A DNA stretch of 64,000 nt from Eucommia ulmoides (lineage: Eukaryota > Streptophyta > Magnoliopsida > Garryales > Eucommiaceae). The stretch spans positions 49,213,647-49,277,646 of the forward strand of contig CM028328.1 in NCBI GenBank assembly GCA_016647705.1, given 5' to 3'. This document shows positions 33,135-45,070 of this stretch, piece after piece; positions within the stretch are counted from its first letter, which is position 1, and every line of letters starts with the position of its first letter. A program made the translations under genes and the position numbers. The notes below the pieces were generated by a model. The model was not told the origin of the DNA, made no database searches, and saw only the letters and a list, made by a program, of their open reading frames with translations.

Positions 33135-34900
33135 CTTAAAAAGCAGGAACTATACGTCAACTTGATTCTCGGCAAGTTTGGGATACGTAGGAAACTCTTG
33201 TGGGTTTAGTTGATAACTTAAAGACCAAGAACTATGTGTCAACCTAATTCCCGACAAAGCCCAGGACATGTAGGAAACTCTTGGGGGTTCGGTCGACAAC
33301 TAAAAATGATGAACTATGTTTTGACCTGATTCTTTGTTATCTAAGATATGTAGGTAACCCATAATATGGGTTCGGTCACCATTAACAAAAATACACTAAT
33401 TGGGATTGAATCATGTCATCAAATATTAAAAATCCCCTTAGAGTTTCTCAATAATAAAAATCCCTTAATCAAGGAGGAATTAGGCGTTGACCTAAATCCT
33501 AGTAAATACCAGGATACGAGAAACCTTTATACGTTTGGTCGTCACCTTAAACAAAATTCTTCTATCCCCAGCAGACTATGCTTTAACCTGTCCTTGGTAG
33601 ATCATCAATGTACACGAGAAACCCAAGTGTATCCGGTAGAAGTCAGAGAGCTATCAGTATTATGACAATATCTCAGCTCTATATTAGGGCGCATCTCTCG
33701 AGAAGTCCCTTGACTTCCTTGAGAAGCTAATCCTTTTGTTAAGTAGATAACAAATGATGCCTTTGCTAGAACTATGCATCAACCCAATCCTTGGTAGATT
33801 GCTAAGGTATGTAGGAAGCCCTTGTGGGTATGGTCGATAATCTGAGATAGCACAACGAAGGTCGAACTACATTTTGACTGGATTCCAAACCTAGAAAGTC
33901 AATGTATGTAGATAACCAAGGTGGGTTTCGGTCATCCAACAATCATCATCCAAAATGAAAATATCAATATACATAAAGAACCCAATGGGGTTTCTAAACT
34001 AAATCAAACATTATAATCACATGCTCAGTTCAGGATATAGAGGTAACCCTTGTGGGCTCTGTCGCATCCTTTGAACACTTAGGAGGTGTTCCTATACCCC
34101 AGCTAAAGCTAGGGCACATCATATCCTATTTCTCCATTGAGATTCTGTTATGGGACTCGCCCCAGCAAAAGTTGGAGCACATTATATCTGGTTTCTCCTT
34201 TGAGATTCTATGATAGGAGTTGCCCCAGCAATAATCCCTAGAAAATAAACTAGCATCATTGAGCCCTAGTCAAGAACTAGGGCACATTTTATTCGAGGTT
34301 AATTTTTTCCTAGGAAATTTTTGTGTCCTCTTCAGGCAATCCCTAGTGGGATATGGCCAAGAAACTCCACTAGGTGTTGTGTTTCCCCAGGGGTCTTCGC
34401 CTGTGTGAATTCTTTGAGTCATTTTCAATCATGTATCGATATGACGACCCAGGAATCGGGTTCCCTACCCAAGAACCTTTTCCACCAAATATTGATGTGC
34501 TTTACAAGTCCAAACTATATTTGACCAAATTCTCAGTTAAGTCTAAGATATTTAAGTACCGTAATGGGGTTCGGTCAAGCTAGCTTGAAATATACCGTTG
34601 ACCTCAGTCTCAGACTGACTAGACACCTCGGAATTGGTTTCTCTAATCCAGAACCATTCCACCCAATTTTGATTTACTTTACCTATTAGATTTATATGTG
34701 GTCTGATTCTCATTAATTTGAGATATGTAGGAAAACTCTTTGGGTATGGTCACAGCTACGAGTCAATTGACTGAGTGTCATGTTCTCCATATCCTATAGG
34801 ATAGACTGCTTGTTATCCTTTAGGAATATAATCATATAATCATCAAGAGAGCTTCTATAGAGTATGGTCTACACGAAGACTTGTAGAACTAGGAAATTGG
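33135..34900 (+). repeat. TatA 3' UTR, degenerate ~83-bp repeats
   Basis: Recurring block 'gaactatgtgtcaacctgattcc...ggatacgtaggaaacccttgtgggtt(t)ggtcgacaac' at 33145, 33228 and 33310, with more decayed units near 33565, 33770, 33862, 34020, 34510 and 34710. The same block is split across the AthA insertion (18165-18240 with 33130s). Words of it also occur in the LTR (7850-8070). No gene is seen; the 99-codon frame at 33366-33665 has no family resemblance. Confidence 0.75.
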
Positions 34901-34978
34901 ATACCGTTCTAAGGTATTCTTATTATCGGGAGAGCTTGTATAGAGTGTCGCCCTCACCAAGACCTTTAGGTTGCGTTT

Positions 34979-35911
34979 GGGTAAGGGATTTGATAAATCC
35001 AAGGGATTTGTGAAATGAAGGGATTTCAAAATCCTGGATTTCGAAATTCCTTCATTTCCCAAATCCGTTGTTTGGATATTTTTTTTGTTCTATTTATTAT
35101 CCCACATCCTGAAAAAAAAAAAAACAGAAACAGAGCGATGAATAGAGATGAAGAGGGGACGAACAGTCAATGAACAAATCCAAGAAGAAAATGAAGAACA
35201 AATTCAAAGAAATCCAACAAGAACAACAAATCCAAGAACAAATTCATTTTTGAAATTGATTTCGAAATTGTGAACGATTTCCATTTCGATTTCCAAGAAC
35301 AAATCCATCACGATTTCGAAATCATTCACGATTTCCATTTGGATTTCCGTTTCGATTTCCAAGAACAAATTCAAAACGATTTGCATTTTGTTTATGATTT
35401 CCATTTCGATTTCAAAAATAAAATCGACATTTCAAAATCGATTTTGAAATGGAGTCGAAACCCTAATCTGCAAACATAACTTTCACAAATCGACGTTCGA
35501 TTTTAATTTTGAAATCGTTTTTGCAATCGATTTCGATTTCGAAGACGAAATCGTCGGACGACAACGACGAGGGACGATGGTTGACGACCAACTTCTGAAG
35601 TAGAAGACGATGATGAATAACAGCCCTAGATGGCCAATGATGATGATGGTGGCTTCACGAAGTAGATGATAGGTCACGAAGAAGAAGCAGAAGCAGAACA
35701 AGAAAAAACGAAGTAGACGACGATCGAAGGATTTCACAAATTCAGCCTATTTCAAAAGTATTTTGAAATGCATTCTTTCACCCCAAAAAGGATTTGACGA
35801 ATCCCCTTTCTTAAAATCCTTGCACTCCCCAAAGGGATTTGTCAAAAGAGGATTTATAAATCCTCTACCTAAATGAAATCCCTTCTAGAATTCCTTTATC
35901 CAAACACAACC
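34979..35911. mobile_element. PIF/Harbinger-like MITE (933 bp)
   Basis: Terminal inverted repeats GGTTGCGTTTGGGTAAGGGA and (right end, reverse complement) GGTTGTGTTTGGATAAAGGA match at 17 of 20, flanked by a TTA duplication at 34976-34978 and 35912-35914. Removing it restores the 85-bp host unit ('gacctttag' with 'agctagacaatg'). No transposase frame is present. The centre has short 'gatttccatttcgatttccaagaacaaa' repeats (35270-35420). The 3-bp TTA duplication points to PIF/Harbinger. Confidence 0.82.
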
Positions 35912-36230
35912 TTAGAGCTAGACAATGTGATGCTGTTTTAAGGTATATTGTATAATCATCAGGAGGGCTTGAACAGAGTGTCGTCATTACCAAGACCTTT
36001 AGAACTAGGCAATATAACACCATTCTAAGGTATATACAATCATCAAGGGACTTGAACAAAGTGTCATCCTCACCAAGACCTGTAGAACTAGGAAATATGA
36101 TGCTTTTATAAGGTAAATATAATCATCGGGAGGGCTTGAACAGAGTGTCGTCCTCACCAGAATTGGGAAATGTGATATCGTTCTAAGGTATATACAATCA
36201 TCGGGGAGGGGAGGTTGAACAGAGTGTTGT

Positions 36231-37916
36231 TAGTCGCGATTTTATTTTTGCTACAGATCACAAGTGTACGGGTAAAGTTTTAATAATATAAGAAGAGTAG
36301 AGTGTCGAATCCATAGGGATTGGTTTAAATTGTCGTTAAGTACCATGGTTATCATAACCCAACTTTATCTAGGCGATCAAATTTAGGGTTTTTAAAACTA
36401 AAATAACTAAAATAAATATAAATACAAAAATAAAATAAAATATGGATTATCTATGCACAAATGTTCTAGTGGCTTGATTTCATTTTGTAATTCCCATGTT
36501 ATCCTATTAAAAAATTATTTGCTAATTCCATTTATTCAATAATGAAGGTTCTCGTGCTCCCTCACTACCTCTCCCGAGTGTCAAGTGAGAGAATATGTAA
36601 ACACTTCAATACTTATATCCCTATTAATTATTTAGGTGAAACATTCATTATACCCAACCTTATTGATTATGAAAGCTTTAAATATCTCCCAATCTATTCA
36701 AACTTACGTTGTGTTTAACCTAAGTCCGAACTCGAGATTACCTCTCCCGAGTGTCAAATCCCAAGTTCTCAAATCAACCAAAATATCATGTGGAAGCATA
36801 AATTGGAAGCATTATAAAGGCAAATACAATTGAATAGAAATTCTATGTATTGATATCCTCCTAGTCTCATAACAACCTAAAACTATGTACTCTCAATTTC
36901 AATCACAAATTCAATCTCTCCTGAGTATAAAATTCGTAACCTAAAATCATCTAAGTCATAGGCCATATGAATCAAATGCATTACACATAGAGATGCATAA
37001 AATGGAATTAAAACTAATAATTAACAAAATATTCAAAACACAATTTAAACGAGACTACATCAAGCCCTATATTAGATTACAAACTCAACATAGATAAATC
37101 CATAACTAATATTATCAAAAATTTCATAAATGTAAACATTTTAATACAATATCACAAATACAAAATTCAATCAATATTAGGGAGAAGAAAAGAAATTCAA
37201 ATATGATTTTTGTAGAGAAGTTCTGATCTAAAGCTTCAATTGTGCGCCTTCTCCTTATTTTGTTCTTGTCCTTCTCGGATCTCTCTCTTTTCTCCCCTTC
37301 AAAATGATCCAAAATGCCTCTTATTTTGGTTCAGACCTGAGAGTTAGCACTGTAGTGCATGTTTTTGCACTGCAGCGTTGCTTTTAGTAAATTAGAGTTC
37401 AAAATAATAGCGTTATAGTTCCATTTATTCCCCACTGTAGTGCCAAAATGCATAGAACCGTGCTGCAACGCGCATTTTCGTGCTGCAGTGCGGGTCTTTC
37501 CCGCTACAGCGTGAGACTTCTAAAAATGACCATAACTTTCTCGTCTGAACTCTGATTGAGGTTATTTAAAATGATTTGTGAAGAAAAAAATAGAGATATA
37601 CAACTTTCATGTTTTGAGTTTGTCCAAAATCAGCTTGCATAATGGTAAAAAAATGGACTTGAATTTATCAATTGGCATTGTAGCGAGAGTTCGCATTGTA
37701 GCTTCCAAAAGCAGTAGCTGGATCCCCGCTGCAATGCTATTTTGAAGGTGCTGTAGCCTCGAGCTGATGTTTGGCCTCTTTTTCTCTTGATTTGGGTCAT
37801 TTCTTGATTTGTTGCACAAAAACCAAATACTAATTAAAACTAACAAAAATTCTTGAAAACTCATTAATATTTGAACTCAAAAGTACTTGATTTGTTCGTA
37901 AATAAATCATTTATCA
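36231..37916 (-). mobile_element. Solo LTR, AthB-like Athila family (1686 bp)
   Basis: It lies inside the 85-bp array between GTTGT (36226-36230) and GTTAT (37917-37921), a near-perfect 5-bp duplication. The minus strand starts TGATAAATGATTTATTTACG, like the AthB LTR (59021), and ends ATCGCGACTA (CA mutated to TA). Joining the flanks restores the host unit. It has no PBS or PPT, so it is a solo LTR left by LTR-LTR recombination. Its U3 holds many CGCTGCAGCG/GCACTGTAGTGC words (37347-37760). Confidence 0.85.
37347..37760. promoter_or_regulatory. GC-rich palindrome words in the solo LTR U3
   Basis: Sites include GCACTGTAGTGC (37347-37358), GCACTGCAGCG (37366), CACTGTAGTGCC (37433), GTGCTGCAACGCG, GTGCTGCAGTGCG and CGCTACAGCGTG (37470-37520), GCATTGTAGCG (37676) and CGCTGCAATGC (37727). 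They are variants of one theme, spread over about 400 bp. Confidence 0.5.
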
Positions 37917-38600
37917 GTTATTCTCACCATGACCATTAGAACCAGGCAATGTGACACCGTTCTAAGGTATCCCTATCATCGAGAGGGCATGTACATAGTG
38001 TCATTCTCACCAAGACATCTAAAGCCAGGCAATGTGATGCTGTTCTAAGGTATATAGTATAATTATTGGGAGGGCATGGACATAGTGTCATCCTCACCAA
38101 GACCTTTAGAATTAGGCAATATGACACCATTATAAGGTATATATAATCATTGGGGGAGGGGGTTTGAACAGACAGTCGTACTCACCAAGACCTGTAGAAC
38201 TAGGCAATGTGACGTTGTTCTAAGGTATATATAATCATTAGGGGGGCTTGAACAAAGTGTCATCCTCACCAAGACCTTTATAACTAGACAATGTGATGTA
38301 GTTCTAAGGTGTATATAATTATCGTGGGGCTTCAACAGAGTATCATCCTTACCAAGACTTTTAGAACTAGGTAATGTGATGCCGTTCTATGGTATCCCTA
38401 TCGTCGAGAGGGCTTGTACGGAGTGTCGTCCTCACCAAGACCTTTAGATCAAGACAATATAGCGTCGTTTTAAGGTATATAGTATAATCATCGGGAAGGC
38501 TTGTATAGAGTGTTATCCTTACCAAGACCTTTAGAACTAGGTAATGTTACGCCGTTCTAAGGTATATATATATCATCGGGAGGATTTAACAGAGTGTCAT

Positions 38601-39012
38601 CCTTTCCAAGTCCTATAGGATTGATCGCTCATCATCCTTTGGGAAGTATAATATATATGTCACGGTGGGATTGATCGATCGTCATCCTTACCAAGTCCTC
38701 TAGGATTGACTATTTGTCACCCTATAGGAAAATAGATAGCTAGGATCAAACAGTTATGTAATCCTCCCAAAATAAATAATATAAGGTTGATCGTTCGTCA
38801 TCCTATAAGATTATAGAATGGTAGGAGTGATCGATAGTCATCCTAGCTACGTTTCCTCGGGGATTAGGTATATCGTTGTCCTTTAGGTTACCATTTACTA
38901 CTCTCGTAGGGTAAAGACTACAATGTCAAATGCTCCTGACATTGCATAGTTAATTTAAATACATGTCTTTTATATATTTCATGTCTAGTGGAACAAAAAT
39001 TCAGTGTCTCCT
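38601..39012 (+). other. TatA distal 3' UTR
   Basis: No gene. Three or four looser repeats of 'aggattgatcg(a/c)tcgtcatcc' occur at 38628-38830, marking another short-period array. The remainder leads to the hairpin and PPT. Confidence 0.6.
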
Positions 39013-39055
39013 TCTTTGTCATTACGAATAAACTCCCATAACAAAGAAGGGCAAC
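39013..39055 (+). promoter_or_regulatory. TatA PPT-adjacent hairpin and polypurine tract
   Basis: TCTTTGTCAT (39013-39022) and ATAACAAAGA (39038-39047) form 10-bp arms with one mismatch around a 15-nt loop. The 3' arm merges with the purine tract AACAAAGAAGGG before the LTR at 39056. The TatC element has the same arms, loop length and loop sequence (46262-46296). Confidence 0.7.
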
Positions 39056-41643
39056 TATAGACACAGTATTTTGTCCGGCCCGGTCAGTGTTGAATCAGAT
39101 ACAAGTTTAGATAAAATTTAAATTTATGTTTAAAGGGAATAAATATCTACTTTGTATCACACTGTATAATATAGAAAACTACCAAAAAACATAAGAAAAC
39201 ACAAAAGCTATTGAATTAGACTGAATTTAGTTAAGTAAAAGTTTCGAGTCAACCTCGGAAATCCTATAATTTAAGGGGGTCTAAAATGACTTTATTAAAG
39301 GTTGATTTTCATTAAATCATCTTTAGTGTAAATAAAAATAATCTACCACCCCTTAATTATAGGTTATTTCAAAAAATTACCTCGGTTACCTACTTTGTCC
39401 CTGGAAACATTTACTACCACTAACTTTTGTCGGTTTAACACCAAAAATATTTGTTTTAATTATGCATATTACATAAAATCCCATCTAGAAACAATCCAAG
39501 AGACCTTGATCAAGTATTGGAAATGTCATAACAAGCCCTAAATCATCCAAGTGATTATGAACTTGGGCTTGGTTTGGAATTACGCCAATCTAAGTTGTCT
39601 TGACAAACCACCCTAAGACCAATGACTCAAGGGATGAACCATCTTTAAAAGGCACACATATGAGCCTTTAAATGACCAAAAAAACCCTAGATATTCCCAA
39701 CACAAATATATAAGGAAGATAACCAAGACACATAGGATGTGACCAATCGTTATCGAAACTAAATCGATACGATTCACCATCTAAGTTAGGCATTTAATAT
39801 GCATTAAATTCCCATCCCATCAAGCATTAATTTCTTGGGATGACATAGATAGGCCACCTAACCCATGCAGTTAATGATCACTGAATGCACATCCCATCAA
39901 GCATTAATTGCTTAGGGATGACATGGAATGGATAGATGCATTGAATCTAGATATTTTACCAAAATATCTTAGGGTTAACTTGGAATATTGAAATCCAATT
40001 GTCAATTACAAGGAAAACTAACCAGATTCAATCCAAAGCCAATCGAATGTGTGCTCACCAAGTAATGACTCATCACACAACATTAAATGCAAGAGGACAC
40101 ATTGAGACTACATATATTGCATCTTGAAAGAATTGATGGAAATTAAACCAAAATAATAAAACTAACCGGTACTTAACCCCTAAACCAAACCGAAAGTGTC
40201 ACATCTTGCTATTAATTCACCCATGTGCAACAAATAAGATTTGAGGGATGTAATGATTCGTAATGACTGCCAATCATTACCAAATATAGGAAAATATTTG
40301 CTAATCATTACCAAATCTTTGAGGATTTCCCCTTGCACTCCAAATTTGTCCAAAGCTAATAAAAACAAAATCAAGAGAGCAAGTCCTCTAGGACAAATAG
40401 ACCCCAAGAAAGGGCCTGACATGGCTTGCGCATTTATGCATGCACAGGCCCCTGGCCTTTAAATTGAGGGTCCATGCTTTTAATTTTTTTAATTATTGAA
40501 GTCATAGGTTCGTGTCTTGAACATCCCTTGATCTTGTTTTAAATTTTATGTATTATACTTGTACATAGTAGAATTGTGTAGATATTATGCAGTACTTTCA
40601 TGTACATATCCTAAATAACCTATAAATAACAAAAATATGTTAAATTTATGTTATACAAACCAAACCATATTAAATTTGTACAAGATCATGTCAAGAACAT
40701 CAAGAACATCCAAGAATACGTTAAGAACATATGAGGACCTAAATTATCCAAGAACATGTTAAGAACATGTGAGAATTCAAACATAACATCTATCACCCCA
40801 TGAGTTGTGCATAGTCTCAATGATTCTCTCAAGAACGCTTTAAACTGAACTCTTATAAATGTTTACCTAACCATATAAAATGTTAATAAAGTGATTTACT
40901 TTCTGCTAAATGTCAAAATCACTGCTTGGTAGGTTAGTGGACTGACACCTATATATATATATATAGATACATACTACATCGACAGACCCGTGTGGCTAAA
41001 ATATCATGATAAAGGGAGGGCCTCTATTCCTTCGGGGATGTATGCGATTCTTCTCCTAAAACCTTCCCCTTTTTCTTAGTTACAAGTAGGATAGGCATAA
41101 ATATATGGTATTTTATTTTATTTTTAAATAAATATCTTATAAATAAAACTAAATTAACGAGTTTGATTAAGGTATTCTTGACAAAATCAAAAAGATTATT
41201 TATACATCGTGTTGTGATCGATGTCTTGTTTTAAAGATAAAATTAACCAAAACTAGTTTGTAACCCTATATAAAGGAACTACATCACACCTGATCTTTGG
41301 TTGTTCGCCAAAGTATGTAGGCAACCTCATATGGGTTTGGTCACCTTTAATAAATAAAACTGTATCCTTTTAACCTTAAATAAACGAACGTGATAACCTG
41401 ATCTTTGGTTACTCGCCAAAGTACATAGGTAACTTTTATAAGGTTTGGTCCCTTAAAAATTCAAAAACATGTTCATTTCATTCGGTATAACTTGCATGTT
41501 GGAACTACATGTCGACCTGATTCCTTGTGAAAACAAGAATATGTAGGAAGCCAATATAATGTTCGGTCGGTAATATTTATGCATATGATAAACAACTATT
41601 GGGTTATTGGTACCTAGAATAGTGTAGTATTTATTGCTTTCAT

Positions 41644-43007
41644 TGATAGGTTGAAATAACCTATCTACTTCTAAGCTAGATTTGGTAGTTTTCGAGTGAA
41701 TTAGTAATATTTAATTGCGTTTTCGTTAGTTTTTATGTAATTCAGATGTAGGGACGCAAACAAGCGACAAACGAGCGAAAACGATAGGAAAGCGGTGAAG
41801 AAACATTGAAAGAACAAGGTTTCAAAGGCACAAGACCCACCGTTGTGGCGGTGAGAATGCAGAGAGTACTGAAAATGAGCAAAGTCCCACTACTTAGGCG
41901 GTGCAAATGCAGAAAGTTGGGAGCCAGTCCCATGACCTAGGTGATGATTCCACGGCCTAGGCGGTGAAAGATCAGAGACTAAACTGACTAACACACCGCC
42001 GCGGTGGTAAGCTCTGCACATAATTAAGATCTTTTTAGTTATTTTCATATATTTTTAAGCCTTGCACCTACAAATACCCATTCTTCTACTTCCATTAAAA
42101 AGGCTTGGACATCCCTACCCTTTAGGAGGTGATCCTTGGCCATTTTTGAAGAACTCAAAGAGGATATTCGTTATTCGGAGAAGAGGAAACATTGGCAGAT
42201 CAATCTTTGGCGATAGTGGATCACTCTACTTTAAGATTTGATCTTTCTCTCTTTGTGATTTACTGTTTTATTGTGAATAATGATGAATCCCTCTTGGTTT
42301 AATGTTTCAATGGACAAGATCACGATATATTAGATAAATATTAGTTATGGATCGATGTAGTTGTGCAAATACTAATTTGATGGAATATAAGTTTCTTTAA
42401 TGATTGTTTGTCGAAATCCGATTGTGGTTATCGCTTTATTACAATTTTAATATGCTTGTTAAGGTATTAGAGTTGGATTTGAGAATACAGGGTTTGACGG
42501 ACTAGGGTAAACACAATGCGACGTTCTAAGACCCAGGAGGGCGTTAGAAGGTGTGCAATATATTAGGTTGGGTCAAGACTCACGTGGCTATGTGTTCGAA
42601 AAGACGTTCGAGGGTGACTTCGGCATCAACGCGAGGTCATGTATTCATTCACTAAACACTCGGGAGAGGGCGTGAATGAGTTTTAGATGCCGAGATTGTC
42701 AGATAGGATAAACATCGTTATTGTTAACTAAACGAAATCAAATATGTATTAAGTAAATGAAATCAATCCCTAGGCAATCAACTCAGTTAGGATTAACCCA
42801 CTAATTGTAGTTTAGCTTAGTTTTAATTAGTTTAATTTAAAATAATTCTTTAACCGTCTGGATAATAGGAGACTATGCAAATTGCGGTATTCAATTATTC
42901 ACACCGTCCCTATGGAACAATATTCGATCTTAAAGATCCACTATATTAAAACTAGATCTCGTATACTTGCGAGTAGTCAATACTCAAGCGTAAAACCTCA
43001 GCGTACA
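41644..43007 (+). mobile_element. DelX-2: solo LTR of the DelX family (1364 bp)
   Basis: TGATAGGTTGAAATAACC... to ...CCTCAGCGTACA, between perfect TTCAT duplications (41639-41643 and 43008-43012). Subtracting it restores the TatA LTR ('gctttcat' with 'ataaaaat', compare 8146-8160). Terminal hairpin 41645-41665, U3 half-site array 41838-42008, TATA-like TACAAATA 42069-42076. It is a product of LTR-LTR recombination. Confidence 0.92.
41838..42008. promoter_or_regulatory. CACCG-N6-CGGTG array in DelX-2 U3
   Basis: CACCG TTGTGG CGGTG (41838-41853), CACTA CTTAGG CGGTG (near 41888-41903), CACGG CCTAGG CGGTG (41951-41966) and CACCGCCGCGGTG (41995-42007). The half-sites and 6-nt gap are kept while the centre varies. 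The array ends about 60 bp upstream of the TATA-like site. Confidence 0.65.
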
Positions 43008-43574
43008 TTCATCATATAAAAATATAAAAAAAATATTTTCATGTTTTGTTGTAGTTGCATAATAGATTAGTTAACATTTACTACTTTAATTATGTTAAAA
43101 TACATAAAAAAGAAAAACAAAATTCAAAAAGGGAATTATTTTGTTAATGAAATCAAAGAAAATTACTCGAGTAATGTTTAACAGTGAATATTCATTTAGA
43201 CTATGGTACCATTTATGGACGGGTATCTTGGGGTGCATAAAACCTTCCCTTAGCATAATCGACCCCCGAACTTTAAGGATATCTTTGGTATATAGACGTT
43301 TATGAAGTCAAAACATAGGTTATTTCAAAGTAAAATGAACTTCTAAAACTCCCGGTAACCTAGCACAATATTTGACCCCATGCTTGGTGGCGACTCCATT
43401 TGCAACATAAAATCCCGGCCCAAGAAGTTTTTCAAAATCGATGCCTAGAAAATCCCTTGAAAGACCATTTTCAAAATGAATGGATTTGGATAAGTTAGAG
43501 AGGGAGAAATGAAACTTTTTTTCTTTTCTTCCTAATTCACTACTTGTTCCGCTATCAAAATCCAGGGTGCGTCA

Positions 43575-44187
43575 GGCAATGTAGGTGGTGAAAATATATC
43601 AAATATAGGAATAGGATGTGGAAAAGAGGTATCATCCATGGTAGTGGTTGCCTTGATAGGTGGATAATTTATAATACATAAAAAATAGAAGATAATTTTG
43701 AGGAACGTAACATTGAGAGAATGATATATATGACGAGTAACCGGATTGTAGCACCTATATCTTTTGGACATGGTGAAATAGTTGAGAAAGATACACAAAA
43801 TAGATTTATCATCTAACTTGGTTGTAGTGGGGCTCCGAATCTAGACAAAACATGTATAACCAAAGACGCGAGGTAAGATAGAAAATAAGGTACAAGTGGG
43901 TTGCAATATATGAAGATAAGTTTTGCTTGTAAGGACACGACTCAATGTGCTAAGGAGATAGGTAGTAGCAAGAACTACCATGTACTTGAAAGATTTGGGA
44001 ACCTTCATTTCCCATAAGAGAAAATGAACTACGAACATGAGGTGATAGTTCTTACGTTACGGCACACCATTTCGTTTAGGGGTGTAGGGACAGGTAAGTT
44101 GTTGAAGGATACCTTGCTTATTAAGTTCAACTCGAAAGTCATCAGATCTTATCAAACCAGATATTGCACACGACCGTTTTTTTGAAA
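43575..44187 (-). pseudogene. Copia integrase (CopB), severed from its RT by TatA
   Basis: The minus strand reads LIRSDDFRVELNKQGIL, TCPYTPKRNGVP followed by a stop and RKNYHL (the QQNG..E region; Glu position near 44085 is a broken codon). Then come VPKSFKYMVVLATTYLL, TLSRVLTSKTYL, PRVFGYTCFV, ILCIFLNYFTMSKRYRCYNP and RHIYHSLNVTFL, ending SPPTLP at the TatA boundary. This is the upstream half of the copia whose RT/RNase H are at 3428-4930. The first Asp, zinc finger, protease and gag are missing beyond 44187. Confidence 0.88.
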
Positions 44188-44561
44188 AAAAAAAAATTAA
44201 CGACATTATTTAGAAGATGTTTAGAAGAAAAACAAGTTGAGAAAGCAAGTCATTCTTAAAGACACTTCCCTTTGTTTTAAGAAGAAACTTAAAATCATTT
44301 CTAAGAAAGCTTTATTTTTTTTTAGAGTAAAACAAAAATCTCTTTTTATGAATAGAATTTTATATTTAAAACTCATATTTTTCTTTTTTCATTTTTCTTT
44401 GTTTAAGAAAAAATAAGAACAAAACGTGAAATAAAAGAATGAGATATATTTTTTATTTTGTTAAGAATACTACAACTAAACCAACTTACTTAGGCAATGT
44501 TATGTTTTTTGTTATGCTTTTGTTAGTTAAGGAACATAAAATACAACAAAAAATAGAATAC

Positions 44562-44562
<1 letters not shown>

Positions 44563-44630
<68 letters not shown>
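44563..44630. repeat. (TA)10 then (TG)24 microsatellite
   Basis: A pure TA run at 44563-44582 is followed by a pure TG run at 44583-44630. The 65-codon frame through it is an artefact. Confidence 0.95.
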
Positions 44631-44631
<1 letters not shown>

Positions 44632-44809
44632 TTTAGGGTTTAGTGTTTAGGGCCACTACCCATAACTAAGAATGAGAAAATATTTATGAAGAAGGCCACA
44701 CTTATCTTGTGAGGTATAGATGGTTTTCCTTTATTCTACCTATGAGCCACGAGTGACTTGACATAGATTTATATAGGTCCAGTCTGAAGAATTGACTTAC
44801 ATGTATATA

Positions 44810-45070
44810 GGGCGCCAGTCTATGGTCTTAGACTTAGTTTTGGTCCTTGATCTAGGCTAAAAAAAGAAAAAATTGTGCCAGTTCATGATCTGTGACTTAG
44901 TGTTGGTCTATGATCTAGGCTAAAAGAAAATAAAAAGGGTACCCAACCATAATTTGAAACTTAATACCAATTAAGGGCCTAGGCTAAAGTAAAGAAAAAA
45001 AATGGGCATCTGGTCATGGTCTGTGACTTAGTGCCGGTCCATGGGCTAGGCTAAAAAAGAAATAAAAATG
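44810..45070. repeat. ~64-bp tandem repeat, four copies
   Basis: The word TAGGCTAA recurs at 44853, 44916, 44980 and 45046, preceded by '(c)tgtgacttagtgccggtcca' variants and followed by A-rich spacers. Confidence 0.85.

Larger units (their letters stand above)
34901..38600 (+). repeat. TatA 3' UTR, ~85-bp tandem array
   Basis: The unit contains 'gaacagagtgtcgtcctcaccaagacctttag' and 'aactaggcaatgtgatgccgttctaaggtatat'. The word aggta(t/a) recurs at 35941, 36028, 36111, 36186, 37965, 38048, 38135, 38223, 38307, 38390, 38473 and 38560 (spacing 75-88), plus a unit before 34979. The MITE and a solo LTR interrupt the array. Tat 3' UTRs are known sources of satellite-like repeats. Confidence 0.9.
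5263..43574 (+). mobile_element. TatA: giant Tat-lineage (Ogre/Retand-like) Ty3/gypsy element with nested insertions
   Basis: LTRs at 5263-8712 and 39056-43574 are homologous from TGTAGGCACC.../TATAGACACA... to GGGTGC(A/G)TCA. Internal order is PBS (tRNA-Arg type), gag, protease, RT, RNase H, second RNase H, integrase and a long 3' UTR. After subtracting the inserts I estimate about 19 kb, which is Ogre scale. A second RNase H domain is a Tat-lineage hallmark. The element splits copia CopB. The target duplication is GGCGG (5258-5262) against GGCAA (43575-43579), only 3/5 matching. LTR identity over one 121-bp stretch (8030s against 41520s) is 102/121 by eye, so it is old. All frames are broken. 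Confidence 0.92.
39056..43574 (+). repeat. TatA 3' LTR (4519 bp, includes DelX-2)
   Basis: It begins TATAGACACAGTATTTTGTCC and ends CCAGGGTGCGTCA. It aligns with 5263-8712 apart from DelX-2 (41644-43007 plus duplication), a deletion of about 220 bp after the TATA position (near 40505) and loss of the AC microsatellite. The TATA box is degraded. Confidence 0.92.

Noticed and set aside
35204-35479. Charged repetitive ORFs on both strands
   Set aside because: Caused by the 'gatttccatttcgatttcc' repeats inside the MITE.
34901-38600. CRISPR-like array of regularly spaced repeats
   Set aside because: The units are contiguous 85-bp tandem repeats without unique spacers, in a plant retrotransposon 3' UTR.
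44439-44636. ORF ending in IYI/CVCV repeats
   Set aside because: Artefact of the TA/TG microsatellite in the TatC LTR.
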